Part shown: positions 7,910 through 10,283 of the stretch, piece after piece
How positions within the stretch are numbered: position 1 is the first letter of the stretch
Layout of the letters: every line of letters starts with the position of its first letter
From: Dimargaris cristalligena
Lineage: Eukaryota; Kickxellomycota; Dimargaritomycetes; Dimargaritales; Dimargaritaceae
NCBI GenBank assembly: GCA_027576995.1
Contig: JANBQC010000805.1
Span: 1-10,283 of the forward strand
Length of the DNA: 10,283 nucleotides
Reading direction: 5' to 3'
The notes under the pieces: model-generated
Databases searched by the model: none
What the model saw: the letters and a program-made list of their open reading frames with translations, nothing else
What the model was told of the DNA's origin: nothing
Translations under genes and position numbers: made by a program

Positions 7910-10283
7910 ATGCTTGGTCGAATTCACGCCGTTCCTGGATCTCTAGCCCGATCGCGCTGGACAGTCTCCCTCGGGCCGGTCCGTACTCTGCGAACCACCC
8001 ACTTCTGCCACTCTTCCGTCCCACCCTCCGATCCACCCACCTACGGCAGCCCGATCCTTCGCTCGCTTTCCGAGCGGGGCTTTATTGCCGCACTAACCAA
8101 CGGTCCATTGGATGCCCGGTTAAGCCTTGATAAACCCGGATCAGTCTATTTGGGGATCGACCCGACCGCGTCTAGTTTGCATGTCGGTAATTTATTGGCC
8201 ATCATGGGGCTTTTGCACTTTCAGCGCAATGGGCATCGGACCACGGCTCTGGTAAGTTTGATCGTACACCCCCGGTTAAATTAAACCTGTCAGTTCCGAG
8301 CATTTAGGCCCACCCGATGGCCAGTGACTAGTCCTAACCCAGAAACATTGCACATGTTTTATTTACCACCTTATGTATGGTTTAATATCGAATTTAGGTT
8401 GGTGGGGCCACTGGGTTCATTGGTGATCCTAGCGGCCGGTCGTCGGAGCGAACGGCCCTGGACCCTGATCAATTACGGAACAACGTTTCCACCATCAGCA
8501 AACAGCTGAATGCCATTTTCGATAATAGCCGCAAGGCCCTAGGCGCGGACCGGTCTAGCCTTCCCGACATCACCGTGACGAACAACCTCGATTGGACCGC
8601 CCCGTTAAGCATCATCGACTTTTTGTCTAGCGTGGGTAAATATATGCGGATCGGACCCATGATGATGCGGGAAAGCGTCAAAGCCCGGATCAACTCCGAT
8701 CAGGGCCTTAGCTTTACGGAGTTTTCCTACCAGCTACTCCAGGCGATGGACTTTTGGTATCTGTACAATTTCCGAAACTGCTTCATCCAGGTAAGTGGTG
8801 GCTGTCCATAGTCTACATTGTTGAAGTACCGTTTCAAATGCCCGGATTTGGACTCAAGACCCCTTGAGCTACAATAATATATACCCATTATAACACCACA
8901 CCTTCCCTATTATTGCATCCCTCCTATTTATAGATTGGAGGAAGTGACCAATGGGGCAATATCACCGCTGGGATCGAGCTTATTCACAAAATGGATCCCA
9001 AGGCGGTTAGCGGACTAGTTGAAAAATTAAAAGAGCGAGGGCCACTAGTCGAACCAAGCCCCGATCCGAAGTCGGAACCGATTGGGCCGGATACATCCGG
9101 TCGGGAAGCTTACGGGATTACGTTCCCGTTGCTAACCACCCCCACTGGAGAGAAATTCGGCAAATCCGCCGGTAATGCCGTTTGGTTGGATTCCCAAATG
9201 ACCACAGTTTACGATTTTTACCAGGTTAGTTGCTTAATATGATCAGGGCGCTGCCAATGTACATTTATAACCGCATGATTCTTATTGACCAGATCCCGAG
9301 TGTTTTCGAGGGAATTGCTTTCACACTTCGTCTCAGTGGGACTGTACCATCTTAATACGATGTTATAGTCCCAGACACAGCCATGGTCTAATATTTCTGC
9401 TAGCTCACTAACACCTTGACTGGATCGGGCTTATATATTTTCAATTATTTTTCCGGCGGCTGATCTATCGTAGTTTTTTGTTCGAACTCCAGATAGCGAG
9501 GTCGCCAAGTACTTGCGGCTATTCACGTTTATCCCTCTAGCTGAAATTGATCGAATCATCACCACACACAATGTAAGTGTATCTTTATCTGAATTATAAA
9601 TCCAGTACTTGTCGAGTAACGCCCTCGGTTTCTTCTATTTCAAATGGTCTTAATCTCCTTCTACCTTATGATATATACTGATTAAATAACCCATGAGTCT
9701 GAACCTTTTTATTAAACCACGTACATTTCGGTATATTAAATCAAACAGGCCAATCCGGAACTGCGCCATGCCCAAACCATACTGGCCAACCAAGTAACTC
9801 AACTTATTCATGGGGGTAAGTATCAACTTTAGTATCATAAAACATGTATAGGTATTTGACTGCTAATCCACCACACTTGCGGTACATGGGTGGGTTCTTT
9901 AGACAGTTATTTAAATAGGTACCCAACGTTATTAGAGAGCAAGTTGAACTAGCAACTAACCAACCAATGGCGAATTCACGTTCTTTCTTGCTTGTAGCTA
10001 CTGGCTTACGTAACGCCCAAATTGCCACACGACTACTCTTTGGCGAGCCCCTTGATTTGGCCACTCTTAACGTTCAAGATGTCCATGACGCCTTCGTCGG
10101 AGATCGGGGGCGATTCTTTGCCCTTTCTGACGCGGAGTTGCAGTCCATGACCCTACCTGACCTAGCGGTAAGGGTTGGTGCCTGTAAGTCGAAGTCGGAA
10201 GCCATTCGACTTGCCAAATCAGGCGGATTCTACTTGAACCAGGCGCGTCAGGCGGATATCCGCAACCGACCCTTTGACCTCAA
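7910..10283 (+). CDS. Mitochondrial tyrosyl-tRNA synthetase (bacterial type), six exons seen, 3' end outside the window
   Basis: Exons 7910-8251, 8398-8790, 8934-9224, 9474-9572, 9749-9815 and 9998-10283 join to 492 complete residues. This class I synthetase activates tyrosine with ATP and charges mitochondrial tRNA-Tyr. The N-terminus ([17 protein letters not shown]) is rich in Arg with no acidic residue for about 35 positions, typical of a matrix-targeting presequence. The catalytic fold shows [15 protein letters not shown] with the HIGH-type motif at 91-94, [14 protein letters not shown] at 115-128, IGGSDQWGN at 246-254 and the KMSKS-type loop KFGKS at 319-323. LFTFIPL and [10 protein letters not shown] mark the helical anticodon-recognition region. 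[19 protein letters not shown] and the following YLNQAR (from ~450) start an S4 RNA-binding domain, which is cut by the window edge with probably only a few dozen residues missing. A roughly 35-residue Pro/Glu-rich insert lies at ~268-303. All key motifs are intact. It is divergent from Lunapark; known fungal equivalents are MSY1 and CYT-18. Confidence 0.95.
8252..8397 (+). other. TyrRS intron 1 (146 nt, phase 0)
   Basis: The donor GTAAGT follows the CTG codon ending at 8251; the acceptor TTTAG ends at 8397. A CTAAC branch candidate lies at 8334-8338. Joining gives ...[14 protein letters not shown]..., the expected continuity of the Rossmann fold. Confidence 0.92.
8791..8933 (+). other. TyrRS intron 2 (143 nt, phase 0)
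   Basis: The donor GTAAGT directly follows CAG at 8788-8790; the acceptor TATAG ends at 8933, with a TAAC branch candidate at 8891-8894. Splicing forms ...[14 protein letters not shown], a highly conserved TyrRS junction. Confidence 0.93.
9225..9473 (+). other. TyrRS intron 3 (249 nt, phase 0)
   Basis: The donor is GTTAGT after CAG at 9222-9224, and the acceptor CGTAG ends at 9473. An ACTAAC branch candidate is at 9407-9412, rather far (about 60 nt) from the acceptor. Splicing joins ...YDFYQ to [10 protein letters not shown]..., as expected for the family. It is the longest intron of the gene and holds nothing recognisable. Confidence 0.88.
9573..9748 (+). other. TyrRS intron 4 (176 nt, phase 0)
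   Basis: The donor GTAAGT follows AAT at 9570-9572; the acceptor AACAG ends at 9748. No clear CTAAC branch site is seen; CTGAT at 9678-9682 is a candidate. Splicing joins ...RIITTHN to ANPELRHAQ.... Confidence 0.85.
9816..9997 (+). other. TyrRS intron 5 (182 nt, phase 1)
   Basis: The donor GTAAGT begins at the last G of a GGGGG run, leaving one exon base (9815) to complete GCT with 9998-9999. The acceptor TGTAG ends at 9997 after a T/C-rich tract, with an ACTAAC branch site at 9955-9960. Splicing forms ...[12 protein letters not shown]..., matching the conserved HG motif of the family. It is the only intron of this gene not in phase 0. Confidence 0.88.

Noticed and set aside
8324..8509. Separate ORF in the TyrRS region
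   Set aside because: It is a wrong-frame reading through intron 1 and the start of exon 2; the correct frame from 8398 gives the conserved [14 protein letters not shown].

Overview
This window looks like nuclear DNA of a compact eukaryotic genome, most likely a fungus. Coding stretches are GC-rich (frequent CGG arginine and GCC alanine codons), while introns and intergenic DNA are AT-rich. The introns are short (143-249 nt), with GTAAGT/GTTAGT-type donors, CTAAC-like branch sites and TAG/CAG acceptors. A kinesin-10 with this architecture and large disordered regions in otherwise conserved proteins would fit an early-diverging fungus, but that placement is inference only.

Three protein genes can be recognised. 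(1) On the plus strand at 790-3604, a two-exon gene encodes an 884-residue kinesin-10 (KIF22/Kid type): an N-terminal motor, a short coil, one TPR-like helical hairpin, a long disordered Thr/Pro-rich stretch and a C-terminal helix-hairpin-helix DNA-binding module. (2) On the minus strand at 6327-4600, an uninterrupted gene encodes a 575-residue Lunapark-family protein of ER tubule three-way junctions: a myristoylation-type N-terminus, two membrane segments flanked by coils, and a C4 zinc finger. (3) On the plus strand from 7910 to the right edge, a six-exon gene encodes the mitochondrial (bacterial-type) tyrosyl-tRNA synthetase. It has HVGN and KFGKS signatures and the beginning of an S4 domain, and its last residues lie outside the window.

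Layout: 1-789 is upstream sequence and promoter of the kinesin gene. The kinesin and Lunapark genes converge on an AT-rich 1 kb spacer (3605-4599) that holds the 3' ends of both. Lunapark and the synthetase diverge from a 1.58 kb spacer (6328-7909), which must hold both promoters and contains an unexplained TATA box plus a short ORF in good start context. The three genes serve unrelated processes (chromosome movement, ER shape, mitochondrial translation), so their adjacency does not suggest a functional cluster. No mobile element, tRNA, rRNA or CRISPR array was seen. No new biological system is evident; the most interesting points are the TPR-plus-HhH tail of the kinesin and the unexplained short elements in the two spacers.
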